Below are positions 1-7,770 of a stretch of DNA of 64,000 nt, one piece after another. The position numbers and the translations under genes were made by a program. Where the stretch lies: the NCBI RefSeq assembly GCF_000974485.1, contig NZ_BBOM01000008.1, forward strand, positions 248,001 through 312,000, given 5' to 3'. Within the stretch, counting starts at the first letter, position 1. Every line of letters starts with the position of its first letter. The notes under the pieces are model-generated. The model ran no database searches. It had not been told where the DNA came from and was given only the letters and a program-made list of their open reading frames with translations. The stretch is from Streptomyces sp. NBRC 109706 (GTDB lineage Bacteria; Actinomycetota; Actinomycetes; Streptomycetales; Streptomycetaceae).

Positions 1-726
1 CGCCAGCATCACGCCGTGTCCCTCGGCGACAAACGCCTGCTTGCCGAGCCAGCCGCCGCACTCGATGTCGATGCGCGGGGCGAACCCCGCCCGGGCGCAG
101 GCCATGGCGAGGGCGGAGGCGGCGCCCTCGTAGTCCTCCACCCAGGTCTCCTCGGCCAGTTCGGCGAGCGGCACGATCTCCCGGGCCGCCGCCGGATGGT
201 CCCCGGGCAGGACACAGACGAGCGGATCGTCCAGCAGATGCGTCACGCCGAGGTCGGCGTGCGCGGGCAGCCCCGGCGGATAGCTCGTGACCACCGCGCA
301 GTCCAGCTCACCGTCGAGGAGCCGGGGAAGCAGCCGGGGCGTGACATCCTCGCTGAACGTCACCCGCACCAGGGGCACTTCGGCGGTGAACGCGGTCAGC
401 GCCCGGGGCAGGAGCGACGCCACCGCGCTGGGCACGGAGCCGATCCGCAGGCTGGAGACGGGCTGCTCGCGGGAGGCGCGGACATCGCGTTCCGCCTGGT
501 CGACGCGCTGGAGGATCGCGGTGGCGTGCGCCAACAGGACCTCGCCCGCCGGGGTCAGCCGCACCCCACGGGCGTGCCGCCGCAGCAGCGGGCTGCCAAG
601 CCGGCTCTCCAGCGAGGCGAGTTGCCGGGAGAGCGCGGACTGGGTGTAGCCGAGCACCCGCGCCGCGGCGGTGATCGAGCCTGTGCGGTGGACCTCCCGG
701 AAGGAACGGAGGGCGGTGATCTCCAT
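1..726 (-). CDS. LysR-family transcriptional regulator (3' end outside window)
   Basis: A LysR-type regulator of which 242 codons are visible; the C-terminus lies beyond position 1. The ATG at 726 opens a protein starting MEITALRSFREVHRTG, with a winged helix-turn-helix over about residues 4-60 (SITAAARVLGYTQSALSRQL) and then the periplasmic-binding-like effector domain. The last visible residues, FVAEGHGVMLA, match the end of the second effector subdomain, so only some 40-60 residues should be missing. It diverges from ridA. A perfect palindrome between the two genes (749-769) fits its autoregulatory and activator site. The inducer is unknown. Confidence 0.9.
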   Translation of the reverse strand, partial: MEITALRSFREVHRTGSITAAARVLGYTQSALSRQLASLESRLGSPLLRRHARGVRLTPAGEVLLAHATAILQRVDQAERDVRASREQPVSSLRIGSVPSAVASLLPRALTAFTAEVPLVRVTFSEDVTPRLLPRLLDGELDCAVVTSYPPGLPAHADLGVTHLLDDPLVCVLPGDHPAAAREIVPLAELAEETWVEDYEGAASALAMACARAGFAPRIDIECGGWLGKQAFVAEGHGVMLA

Positions 727-748
727 GACCGCTCACCCTAGGCCCGTG

Positions 749-769
749 GCCATGCGCCGTGCGCATGGC
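749..769. promoter_or_regulatory. Perfect inverted repeat, likely LysR operator
   Basis: GCCATGCGC-CGT-GCGCATGGC has two perfect 9-base arms, and its core is a T-N11-A box, the classic LysR-type recognition site. It lies in the 98-base gap between the divergent lysR and ridA genes, 23 bases from the lysR start. Assignment to this regulator is inference from position and symmetry. Confidence 0.65.
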
Positions 770-824
770 TGCCCTGCGGGATATGCGCTGGTGTGATCGG
801 TCGAGGGGTGCGGAGGATGGCGCC

Positions 825-1238
825 ATGAGGGAAACGAAGCTCACGCATATCGCCGCCCCGGCGGGCGTCGCCCCTGGTCGGGGCTATACCCAGGTGGTCA
901 TCGGGACGGGGCGGCTGGTGGCGCTCTCCGGACAGGTCGCGCTGGACGAACGGGGCGAGGTGGTCGGCGTCGGCGATCCGGCGGCGCAGAGCCGGCAGGT
1001 GTTCGACAACCTGCGCCGCTGCCTGACGGCGGCCGGCGCCACGTTCGACGATGTCGTCAAACTCACCTACTACGTCACGGACATCGCCTTTCTGCCGGCC
1101 GTGCGCGCCGCACGCGACGCGCAGGTGGACGTCGAACGTCCGCCCGCCAGCACCGCCGTGCAGGTGGCCGCCCTGTTCGACCCCAGGCTGCTGCTTGAGG
1201 TGGAGGCGTTCGCGGTGCTCCCCGAGTCGGCGTCGTGA
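825..1238 (+). CDS. RidA family (YjgF/YER057c/UK114) imine/enamine deaminase
   Basis: A 137-residue protein of the RidA family. RidA proteins hydrolyse reactive enamine/imine intermediates from PLP enzymes or take part in specialised catabolism. Visible features are the N-terminal GYTQVVIGTGRLVALSGQV, the central VFDNLRRCLTAAGATFDDVVKLTYYVTD and the C-terminal RPPASTAVQVAALFDP, whose Arg is the family's carboxylate-binding residue. The start is the ATG at 825, preceded by GGAGG at 812-816; an upstream in-frame ATG at 759 has no good ribosome site. It overlaps the next gene by GTGA, so the two are probably translationally coupled. Confidence 0.9.
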   Translation: MRETKLTHIAAPAGVAPGRGYTQVVIGTGRLVALSGQVALDERGEVVGVGDPAAQSRQVFDNLRRCLTAAGATFDDVVKLTYYVTDIAFLPAVRAARDAQVDVERPPASTAVQVAALFDPRLLLEVEAFAVLPESAS

Positions 1239-2152
1239 GGCTGGCGGTATGCGGCCTCGGCCGGCTGGGGGCGGCCCTCGCCGAGTCCCTGGCCGCCCAC
1301 GGCCATGACGTCACGGGTTGGAATCGGACGCCCCGTGAGCTGCCCGGGCTCGGCGCCGCCCGCACGGCGGCGGACGCGGCCCGCGAAGCGGAGGCCGTCG
1401 TCGTCGCCGTCTTCGACGGCGGGGCCGCGCGGTCCGTGCTCCTCGGCCCGGCGGGCGTCACGGCCGGCGCCGCGCCCGGCACCCTGGTGATCAATGTGAC
1501 CACCCTCGCCCCTGACGAGTCCCGTCGGTTGGCGCACGAGGTGCGCGGTGCGGGGCTGCGCTATCTGGAGGCGCCGGTGGCCGGCTCGGTGCCGGCGGTG
1601 CGGTCGGGCAGCCTGCGGGTGTTCGTCGGCGGCACGGCGGAGGACGCGCTGGCCGCCGAGCCGGTGCTGCTGCCCTGGTCGCACGCGGGCAGCCGGCGAC
1701 TCGTGGGTCCGGTGGGCGATGCGTCCGCGCTCAAGCTGGTCGCCAACCTCGCGCTCGGGATCGCGGCGAGCGGGCTGCATGACGCGGTCCGGCTCGGCGC
1801 CGGCCTCGGCCTGGCCCGCGAGGACGTGCTCGACGTTCTCCAGAAGGGCGCGTTCGGCCCGCTGGTGGCGGGCAAGCGTCGGCGGCTCTCCTCGGGCTCG
1901 GGTGCCTATGACGCGGCGGACTTCACGGTGGCCGCCCTGGCGAAGGACCTGGCCCTTGCGACGGCCGCCGTCGACGAACCGTTGGCCGGCGCGGTGGCGG
2001 CGGCCCGCCTGGTCGGGCGGATGGCGGAGCGGGACGGAGACCTGGACATCGCGGCGCTCGGCGGCGCACCGCCCCACATGGCGGCCCGCGCCGAACGGGA
2101 GAGCAGGGAAGGGGAAGGGAAAGGGAAAGGGGCCGCCGCCGATGTGACCTGA
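1235..2152 (+). CDS. NAD(P)-dependent beta-hydroxyacid dehydrogenase-like oxidoreductase
   Basis: 305 residues of the 6-phosphogluconate/3-hydroxyisobutyrate dehydrogenase superfamily. The Rossmann motif GLGRLG is at about residues 7-12, followed by GWNRT, which suggests NADPH. The substrate loop reads EAPVAGSVPAVRSG and the catalytic region GDASALKLVANLAL. The lysine in that helix is the beta-hydroxyacid dehydrogenase catalytic Lys; imine reductases of the same fold replace it, so reduction or oxidation of a hydroxyacid is more likely than of an imine. The C-terminus ends in a Glu/Gly/Lys low-complexity tail from a purine-rich stretch. The GTG start at 1235 overlaps the ridA stop. Together with ridA and the LysR gene it looks like a small inducible pathway of unknown substrate. 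Confidence 0.85.
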   Translation: MRLAVCGLGRLGAALAESLAAHGHDVTGWNRTPRELPGLGAARTAADAAREAEAVVVAVFDGGAARSVLLGPAGVTAGAAPGTLVINVTTLAPDESRRLAHEVRGAGLRYLEAPVAGSVPAVRSGSLRVFVGGTAEDALAAEPVLLPWSHAGSRRLVGPVGDASALKLVANLALGIAASGLHDAVRLGAGLGLAREDVLDVLQKGAFGPLVAGKRRRLSSGSGAYDAADFTVAALAKDLALATAAVDEPLAGAVAAARLVGRMAERDGDLDIAALGGAPPHMAARAERESREGEGKGKGAAADVT

Positions 2153-2209
2153 GTTAAGCGGGAGGCCGAAGTGCACCTCGGCCGGGTCCGCACCGGTAGG
2201 TTGACTCAG
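2149..2209. promoter_or_regulatory. Imperfect inverted repeat upstream of ROK gene
   Basis: CTGAGTTAA (2149-2157) and TTGACTCAG (2201-2209) form 9-base arms with one mismatch, flanking the gap before the ROK gene. Widely spaced palindromes are common for ROK autoregulation, but no binding evidence exists here. Confidence 0.3.
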
Positions 2210-2220
2210 CGGAGGAACAC

Positions 2221-3447
2221 ATGGCTGAGGTGAAGAAACAGACCGTGCGCGACCTGCGGCGCGCCAACCGCGCGTCGCTGCTGCGCCAACTCTATTTTCA
2301 CGGCCCCCTGAGCCGCCATGAGTTGGGGCAGGCCATCGGTCTCAGCTCCGGCACGGTGAGCAATGTGACCGGCGGCCTGCTCGCCGACGGCCTGCTGGCC
2401 GAGGCCGGCTCGGTGGACTCCGACGGCGGGCGGCCCCGCACCCTGCTGCGGGTCGCCCCGGACTGCGGCCGGTTGATCGGCGTCGACGTCGGGGAGACCC
2501 GGGTCCGCGTCGAGCTGTTCGATGTCGCCCTGGGCGAGTTGGCCAGGACGGAGTACCCCCTCACCGACGCCGGTCACGATGTGCGGACGGTCGTGCGGCA
2601 CATCGGCGACGGGGTCGCCGCCGTGCTGACCGCCTCCGGCGTCCCGGCCGACCTGCTGCTCGGGGTCGGCGTCGGGGTGCCGGGAATCGTCGAACACGAC
2701 CGCACCGTCGGCGCCGTGGTGCACAGCCCGACGGTGGGCTGGGACGCCGTGCCGCTGGAGTCCCTGCTGCGCGAGGCGGTCGATCTGCCGGCCACCGTTC
2801 CCTTCCGGGTGGCCAACGGCGCCCGCACCTTCGGGCAGGCCGAGATGTGGTACGGCGCGGGCCGGGGCAGCCAGGACGCGGTGATCGTGCTGTGGGGTTC
2901 GGGCGTCGGGGCGTGCATCGTCACCGGAGGCGAACCCTATGGTGGAACGGGCAGCGCCGCCGGGGAGTTCGGCCATGTCACCCTGCGCCTGGCCGGTCGC
3001 CGCTGCCGCTGCGGGGCCTCCGGCTGCCTGGAGGCCTATGTGGGGGCGCACGCACTGCTCGAACGGTGGGCCGAGGCCGGCGGCGAGGTGGACGAAACGG
3101 ATCACGAGGCGGCCCTCGGCGCCCTGTTGGCGGCGGCCGAGGCCGGCGACGAGCGGGCGGCGGGGCTGTTGGCCGAGGCCGCCGAGTACCTGGGCGCCGG
3201 GATATCCGATCTGATCAACCTCTTCAACCCCGAACGCATCGTGGTGGGCGGCTGGGCCGGCCTCCTCCTCGGCCCCCGGCTGCTCCCCGAGGTCCGGCGC
3301 GCCGCCGACGCCTACGCACTGCCGCACCCGGCGGGCCGCAGCACCATCGAACTCGGCCGACTCGGCCCCGACGCGGTCACGGTGGGCGCGGCGACCCTGC
3401 CCCTGGCCGACTTCCTGGCCCGGGGCGGCACCAGGGAGTCGCCTTAG
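2221..3447 (+). CDS. ROK-family transcriptional regulator
   Basis: 408 residues: an N-terminal winged helix-turn-helix (about residues 10-75, LSRHELGQAIGLSSGTVSNV) fused to a sugar-kinase-like ROK domain (about 85-400). The ROK domain has an ATP-binding-type DVGETRVRVEL segment and the zinc motif CRCGASGCLEAY at about residues 262-273. HTH-ROK proteins are usually repressors of sugar or aminosugar genes. The ATG at 2221 follows GGAGGAACAC, a strong ribosome site. No transporter or sugar gene is adjacent, so the effector cannot be guessed. It is one of two HTH-ROK genes in the window; the other starts at 43397. Confidence 0.9.
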   Translation: MAEVKKQTVRDLRRANRASLLRQLYFHGPLSRHELGQAIGLSSGTVSNVTGGLLADGLLAEAGSVDSDGGRPRTLLRVAPDCGRLIGVDVGETRVRVELFDVALGELARTEYPLTDAGHDVRTVVRHIGDGVAAVLTASGVPADLLLGVGVGVPGIVEHDRTVGAVVHSPTVGWDAVPLESLLREAVDLPATVPFRVANGARTFGQAEMWYGAGRGSQDAVIVLWGSGVGACIVTGGEPYGGTGSAAGEFGHVTLRLAGRRCRCGASGCLEAYVGAHALLERWAEAGGEVDETDHEAALGALLAAAEAGDERAAGLLAEAAEYLGAGISDLINLFNPERIVVGGWAGLLLGPRLLPEVRRAADAYALPHPAGRSTIELGRLGPDAVTVGAATLPLADFLARGGTRESP

Positions 3448-3554
3448 TCGCGTCGGTCGACGAGTGCGAAAACCGGGTGCCCGGGGAGCGATGAGTTCGC
3501 CGAGGTTCGCCGGTCTACCTCCCGACGAGACAAGCGAATCAACGGGAGTAGGGC

Positions 3555-4178
3555 ATGGGCCTCATCCACATCGACCTGTTCACCACCCTCGACTTCGTCG
3601 GGCAGGCGCCCGGCGGTCCCGAGGAGGACCCGGAGGGCGGCTTCGCGTTCGGCGGCTGGCAGGCGCCCCTGCTGGACGAGGTCGCGGGGGCGCAGGTCGG
3701 CGCCGCGTACGAGGACACGGACGCCCTCCTGCTCGGCCGGCGGACCTATGACATCTTCGCCGGCTACTGGCCGCACCAGGAGGGCGGCGAGGACGCCGAG
3801 ATCGCCGCGCTCTTCAACCGCATCCCGAAGTACGTGGCCTCGCGCGGCAAGCCCGATCTCTCCTGGGCCGGCTCCACGCAGCTCGGCCCCGACCTGGCCG
3901 GCGCGGTGCGCGAGCTGCGTGAGCGGCACGAGCATGTGAAGGTCGTCGGAAGCCTGAACCTGGTGCAGACGCTTCTGCGCGAGAAGCTTTTCGACCGCCT
4001 CGACCTCTGGGTGCACCCGATCGTGCTGGGCGTCGGGAAGAAGGTCTTCGACGGTGGCGCGGTGCCGACCAACGTCACCCTCCTCGAACCGCCGTTGGCC
4101 AGCCCCAAGGGCACGGTGTACCTGCGCTACGGGCTCGCCGATGGCACACCGGAGACGGGGGACATGGACGCGTCCTGA
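3555..4178 (+). CDS. Dihydrofolate reductase-family protein (RibD C-terminal fold)
   Basis: 207 residues with the RibD C-terminal / DHFR-like fold. Segments LIHIDLFTTLDFV at the N-terminus, DALLLGRRTYDIFAGYWP near residue 65, KVVGSLNLVQTLL and HPIVLGVGKKVFDG are typical of the small actinobacterial reductases of this family, whose substrates are mostly unknown. Compared with close relatives it carries a short Gly/Pro/Glu insertion after residue 15. The ATG follows GGGAGTAGGGC. It stands alone; its 3' end faces the minus-strand ATPase gene. Confidence 0.85.
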   Translation: MGLIHIDLFTTLDFVGQAPGGPEEDPEGGFAFGGWQAPLLDEVAGAQVGAAYEDTDALLLGRRTYDIFAGYWPHQEGGEDAEIAALFNRIPKYVASRGKPDLSWAGSTQLGPDLAGAVRELRERHEHVKVVGSLNLVQTLLREKLFDRLDLWVHPIVLGVGKKVFDGGAVPTNVTLLEPPLASPKGTVYLRYGLADGTPETGDMDAS

Positions 4179-4192
4179 CGGCGAACCGCTGC

Positions 4193-4220
4193 GGGGCGCG
4201 TGGCGCGGGCCGCGCGCCCC
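4193..4220. terminator. GC hairpin between convergent genes
   Basis: GGGGCGCG (4193-4200) pairs with CGCGCCCC (4213-4220) just after the reductase stop. There is no T tract, as is usual for GC-rich actinomycete terminators. Confidence 0.4.
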
Positions 4221-4269
4221 GGCCGCGCGCTTCCGCTTCAGGGGCGGCTGCTGTCTGCGGGCGTCCTGC

Positions 4270-4309
4270 CGGCGTCCGCCAGCGTCTACCGGCGTCTACC
4301 GGCGTCTAC
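4270..4309. repeat. 10-base tandem repeat, four copies
   Basis: Four consecutive 10-base units of consensus CGGCGTCTAC (the first two imperfect, the last two identical) lie between the convergent reductase and ATPase genes, ending 9 bases before the ATPase stop codon. No function is evident. Confidence 0.6.
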
Positions 4310-4317
4310 CGAGGTGT

Positions 4318-4740
4318 TCAGAGGTGTCCGGTGTCGTCGCCGCGCACCGTGACCCAGACGCGCTTGCCGTCCTCGACGGGCTCGAACCCGAGATCGTCCG
4401 CCATCTCCCGCAGCAGCCAGAGGCCACGGCCCGCCTCGGCCGTCCAGTCCGGCAGGGTGATCGTGGGCAACACCCCCGACCGGTCCCGCACGGTCACCCG
4501 CACCGCGTCCCCGTCCAGCGCCAGCTCCAACCGGCAACGTGGGTCCGGGACATGGCGGGCGACATTGGACAGCAGCTCGGTGACGCCGTGCAGCACCACC
4601 TCGGTGACCCGGGGCGGTTGCCCCCATTCGCGCATCGCCAGCGAGGCCAGCCGTCGGAACCGGGCGAGATCCTCCCGCCGGGCGGTCAACAGCCAGCTGT
4701 GACCGCGACGTTGGGTGTCTGTTTCCTCGCTGGTAAGCAT
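4318..4740 (-). CDS. ATP-binding anti-sigma-factor-like protein (HATPase_c, RsbW/SpoIIAB type)
   Basis: A 140-residue single-domain GHKL ATPase like the serine kinases that bind sigma factors or anti-anti-sigma factors. The N-box is VLHGVTELLSNVARHV (about residues 48-63), DRSGVLP fits the G1 region, and AGRGLWLLREMAD carries the glycine-rich lid. The start is the ATG at 4740, 8 bases after AAGGG; a longer reading to 4845 has no family-like N-terminus. No sigma factor or antagonist gene is next to it, which is usual for the many orphan copies in Streptomyces. A second such gene is at 13459. Confidence 0.85.
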   Translation of the reverse strand: MLTSEETDTQRRGHSWLLTARREDLARFRRLASLAMREWGQPPRVTEVVLHGVTELLSNVARHVPDPRCRLELALDGDAVRVTVRDRSGVLPTITLPDWTAEAGRGLWLLREMADDLGFEPVEDGKRVWVTVRGDDTGHL

Positions 4741-5159
4741 TGTGAACCCTTCGGTTGCCGCACGGGAGTCAGGGAGTGACTGCGCTGCGTTATGTCTCGC
4801 ACCCTGCCCCTCTCGCGTGGCAGTCCGCAAAGAATTCAGCTGCACGTGTGCCGTTCATATCACTCGATGGAGTGATGGAGTTGACGGACCCTCAGATTGC
4901 TGGCCGGGGCGCTGAGCTGGGGAGGTCAGCCGTGTCACGGCGTGATCCGGCCCGGCCGACCGGCGGCCCCGCCGTCGTCGAGCGTAGTGCGCGGAACGCC
5001 CGTACTCCAGGGGGCGCGCGCCGCTCGTCGGCGTTCCGGTACCGGCTTCCCCACGGCGGAAAGCGGCCGGGCCGCGCGTGCCTGACCGCCCGACTGTCGG
5101 TGCCTCCTGCCACAATGCACAGCGCGGCGCAGGGCGCGCCGGGGAAGCGGAGCGTGATC
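4741..5159. other. 419-base intergenic region between divergent ATPase and tex genes
   Basis: No convincing gene. The part near 4840-4890 is less GC-rich and holds a perfect 7-base-arm palindrome (4859-4876), consistent with divergent promoters. The remainder up to tex is GC-rich. An open frame continues upstream of tex to 4755, but its translation is unlike any Tex N-terminus. Confidence 0.5.
4859..4876. promoter_or_regulatory. Perfect palindrome ATCACTC-GATG-GAGTGAT
   Basis: Seven-base perfect arms separated by GATG, about 120 bases upstream of the anti-sigma-like gene. A closely related sequence, TTCACTCGATGGGAG, occurs at 30591-30605 upstream of the conservon, which suggests one regulator for both. 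The regulator is unknown. Confidence 0.4.
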
Positions 5160-7595
5160 GTGAACGAGCCTGTCGCAGGCCGGTCCATCGAGGGCAGGAT
5201 CGCCGAGGAGCTGGGCGTCCGGGAAGGACAGGTGCGGGCGGCCGTCGAACTGCTCGACGGCGGCTCGACGGTGCCGTTCATCGCCCGCTACCGCAAGGAG
5301 GTCACCGGCACCCTGGACGACACCCAGCTGCGCGCCCTGGAGGAACGGCTCCGCTATCTACGGGAGTTGGCCGAACGCCGGGAGGCGATCCTGGAGTCCA
5401 TCCGCTCCCAGGGCAAGCTGGACGAGGCCCTTGCCGCGCGGATCGACGCCGCCGACACCAAAGCCAGGCTGGAGGACATCTACCTCCCCTACAAGCCCAA
5501 GCGGCGCACCAAGGCGGGGATCGCCCGCGAGGCGGGCCTCGAACCGCTGGCGGACGGGCTGCTCGCCGATCCGACGGTGCCGCCGCCGGCCGCCGCCGCG
5601 GCCTTTGTCGACGCCGAGCGCGGCGTCGCGGACGCCGACGCGGCCCTCGCCGGCGCCCGCGCCATCCTCACCGAGCGCTTCGGCGAGGACGCCGACCTCC
5701 TCGGTGAGCTGCGGGAACGCATGTGGCGCGGCGGGCGGTTGGTGTCCCGGGTCAGGGACGGCAAGGAGGAGGCAGGCGCCAAGTTCGCCGACTACTTCGA
5801 CTTCGCCGAGCCGTTCGCCGAACTGCCGTCGCACCGGGTGCTGGCCATGTTCCGGGGCGAGAAGGAGGACATCCTTGAGCTGACGCTGGAGCCGGAGGCG
5901 GGCGCCGACGACACCGGCCCCTCGGCGTTCGAGCGGGCCATCGCCCACCGCTTCGGCGTGGCCGACCGTGGCCGGCCGGCCGATGCCTGGCTCGCCGAGA
6001 CGGTCCGCTGGGCCTGGCGCACCCGCATCCTGGTCCACCTCGGCATCGATCTGCGCACCCGGCTGCGTACCGAGGCCGAGGACGAGGCGGTGGCCGTCTT
6101 CGCCGCCAATCTCCGGGATCTGCTGCTGGCCGCCCCCGCCGGCACCCGCGCCACCATGGGGCTCGACCCGGGCCTGCGCACCGGCGTCAAGGTCGCCGTC
6201 GTCGACGCCACGGGCAAGGTCGCGGCCACCGACACCATCTACCCGCATGCTCCGCAACGCCGTTGGGCGGACGCGTTGGACCGGCTGGCCGCCCTGGTCG
6301 CGGAGCACGGCGTCGAGCTGATCGCCATCGGCAACGGCACCGCGTCCCGGGAGACGGACAAGCTGGCGGGCGAGTTGATCGCCAGGGTCGGTGAGTCCCG
6401 GCTGACCCGCATGGTGGTCTCCGAGGCCGGCGCCTCGGTGTACTCGGCCTCCGCGTTCGCCGCCCAGGAGCTGCCCGAGCTGGATGTCTCGCTCCGGGGC
6501 GCCGTGTCCATCGCCCGCCGTCTCCAGGACCCACTGGCCGAGTTGGTCAAGATCGATCCCAGATCGATCGGTGTCGGTCAGTACCAGCATGACCTCTCCG
6601 AGGTGAAGCTCTCCCGCTCGCTGGACGCGGTCGTCGAGGACTGCGTCAACGGCGTGGGCGTGGACGTCAACACGGCGTCGGTGCCGCTGTTGGCCAGGGT
6701 CTCCGGCATCGGCGCCACCCTCGCGGAGAACATCGTCACCCACCGTGACACCCATGGGCCGTTCACCGGCCGCAAGGCGCTGAAGCAGGTGCCCAGGCTC
6801 GGCCCCAAGGCGTTCGAGCAGTGCGCGGGCTTTCTGCGGGTCCGCGACGGCGACGATCCGCTGGACGCCTCGGCGGTGCACCCGGAGGCGTATCCGGTGG
6901 TGCGGCGGATGGTCAAGGCCACGGGCGGCGAGGTCGCCGCGCTGCTGGGCAACGCCTCGGCCCTGCGCGCCCTGCGGCCGGCCGACTTCGTGGACGACAC
7001 GTTCGGCCTGCCCACCGTCAGCGACATCATCGGGGAGTTGGAGAAGCCGGGGCGGGACCCGCGTCCCGCCTTCCGCACCGCGCGCTTCAAGGAGGGCGTC
7101 GAGGCGCTGAAGGACCTGACGCCCGGCATGGTCCTGGAGGGCGTGGTGTCCAACGTCGCCGCGTTCGGCGCCTTTGTCGACGTCGGCGTGCACCAGGACG
7201 GGCTGGTCCATGTGTCGGCCATGTCGCGGAAGTTCGTCTCCGATCCGCGCGAGGTCGTCAAGCCGGGGGACATCGTCACGGTGAAGGTGCTGGATGTCGA
7301 TGTCCCGCGCAAGCGGATCTCGTTGACGTTGCGCCTCGACGACGAGGCCGCCCCGGCGGGCCGCTCCGGCGGCCAGGGCGGCGAGCGCGCCGAGCGCGGC
7401 GCGGCCCCCCGGCAGCGGGACCGCAGGGGCGGCGCCCCGCGCGGCGGTGGCCAGCGCGGCGGCGGTGGCGGCGGTGGGCAGCGCGGTGGTGGCGGTGGGG
7501 GCCAGCGCAAGGGCGCGGCTCCGCCGGCCAACAGCGCGATGGCGGACGCGCTGCGACGCGCCGGGTTGGTCAACCCCGATCGCGGCGGTCGCTGA
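5160..7595 (+). CDS. tex: Tex family RNA-binding transcription accessory protein
   Basis: About 811 residues. In order: the helical Tex N-terminal domain (GRIAEELGVREGQV and FIARYRKEVTG), a YqgF/RNase H-like domain around residue 330 (MGLDPGLRTGVKVAVVD), a helix-hairpin-helix region (TASVPLLARVSGIGATLAE), and an S1 RNA-binding domain near residue 650 (PGMVLEGVVSNVAAFGAFV). The tail of roughly 85 residues is Gly/Arg-rich. Tex binds RNA and RNA polymerase and affects transcription; it is near-universal. The start is GTG 5160, seven bases after GGAG; GTG 5154 is an alternative. A strong hairpin follows the stop. Confidence 0.93.
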   Translation: MNEPVAGRSIEGRIAEELGVREGQVRAAVELLDGGSTVPFIARYRKEVTGTLDDTQLRALEERLRYLRELAERREAILESIRSQGKLDEALAARIDAADTKARLEDIYLPYKPKRRTKAGIAREAGLEPLADGLLADPTVPPPAAAAAFVDAERGVADADAALAGARAILTERFGEDADLLGELRERMWRGGRLVSRVRDGKEEAGAKFADYFDFAEPFAELPSHRVLAMFRGEKEDILELTLEPEAGADDTGPSAFERAIAHRFGVADRGRPADAWLAETVRWAWRTRILVHLGIDLRTRLRTEAEDEAVAVFAANLRDLLLAAPAGTRATMGLDPGLRTGVKVAVVDATGKVAATDTIYPHAPQRRWADALDRLAALVAEHGVELIAIGNGTASRETDKLAGELIARVGESRLTRMVVSEAGASVYSASAFAAQELPELDVSLRGAVSIARRLQDPLAELVKIDPRSIGVGQYQHDLSEVKLSRSLDAVVEDCVNGVGVDVNTASVPLLARVSGIGATLAENIVTHRDTHGPFTGRKALKQVPRLGPKAFEQCAGFLRVRDGDDPLDASAVHPEAYPVVRRMVKATGGEVAALLGNASALRALRPADFVDDTFGLPTVSDIIGELEKPGRDPRPAFRTARFKEGVEALKDLTPGMVLEGVVSNVAAFGAFVDVGVHQDGLVHVSAMSRKFVSDPREVVKPGDIVTVKVLDVDVPRKRISLTLRLDDEAAPAGRSGGQGGERAERGAAPRQRDRRGGAPRGGGQRGGGGGGGQRGGGGGGQRKGAAPPANSAMADALRRAGLVNPDRGGR

Positions 7596-7633
7596 CAACT
7601 TCCTTGCGCGGCGGGAGAGATAGCGGTTTCCCG

Positions 7634-7670
7634 GGCGGCCGGGGCCAGATGGCCCCGGCCGCCTTCCTTG
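7634..7670 (+). terminator. Strong terminator after tex
   Basis: A perfect 13-base stem, GGCGGCCGGGGCC (7634-7646) with GGCCCCGGCCGCC (7651-7663), a 4-base AGAT loop, then TTCCTTG. This is the most canonical intrinsic terminator in the window. Confidence 0.75.
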
Positions 7671-7689
7671 TGAATTGGCCCGCAGTCGC

Positions 7690-7719
7690 TTGCCAGACCC
7701 ACGAGTAACAACCTACGGT
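7690..7719 (+). promoter_or_regulatory. Predicted desaturase promoter
   Basis: -35 TTGCCA (7690-7695), 18-base spacer, -10 TACGGT (7714-7719). The -10 is embedded in the first of two operator-like repeats, so a bound repressor would block it. Prediction from consensus only. Confidence 0.45.
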
Positions 7720-7741
7720 GCCGTAACCTACGGTGTCGTAA
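7710..7741. promoter_or_regulatory. Tandem palindromic operator upstream of acyl-ACP desaturase
   Basis: AACCTACGGTGCCGTAA (7710-7726) is repeated 15 bases on as AACCTACGGTGTCGTAA (7725-7741). Each copy centres on the near-palindrome TACGG-TG-YCGTA. Overlap with the predicted -10 and a spacing near 1.5 helical turns suggest repression by a TetR-type fatty-acid regulator; that identity is inference. Confidence 0.6.
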
Positions 7742-7770
7742 GTAGTTCTGGAATGCGCGCGGGAGATCAT

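Noticed and set aside
1235..2152. Imine reductase identity for the dehydrogenase next to ridA
   Set aside because: Tempting because RidA handles imines, but the helix GDASALKLVANL retains the beta-hydroxyacid dehydrogenase Lys that imine reductases lack.
4755..5159. Extended N-terminus of Tex
   Set aside because: The frame is open for 135 more codons, but the translation is low-complexity Arg/Ala/Gly sequence with no match to Tex, and a good ribosome site sits at 5149.
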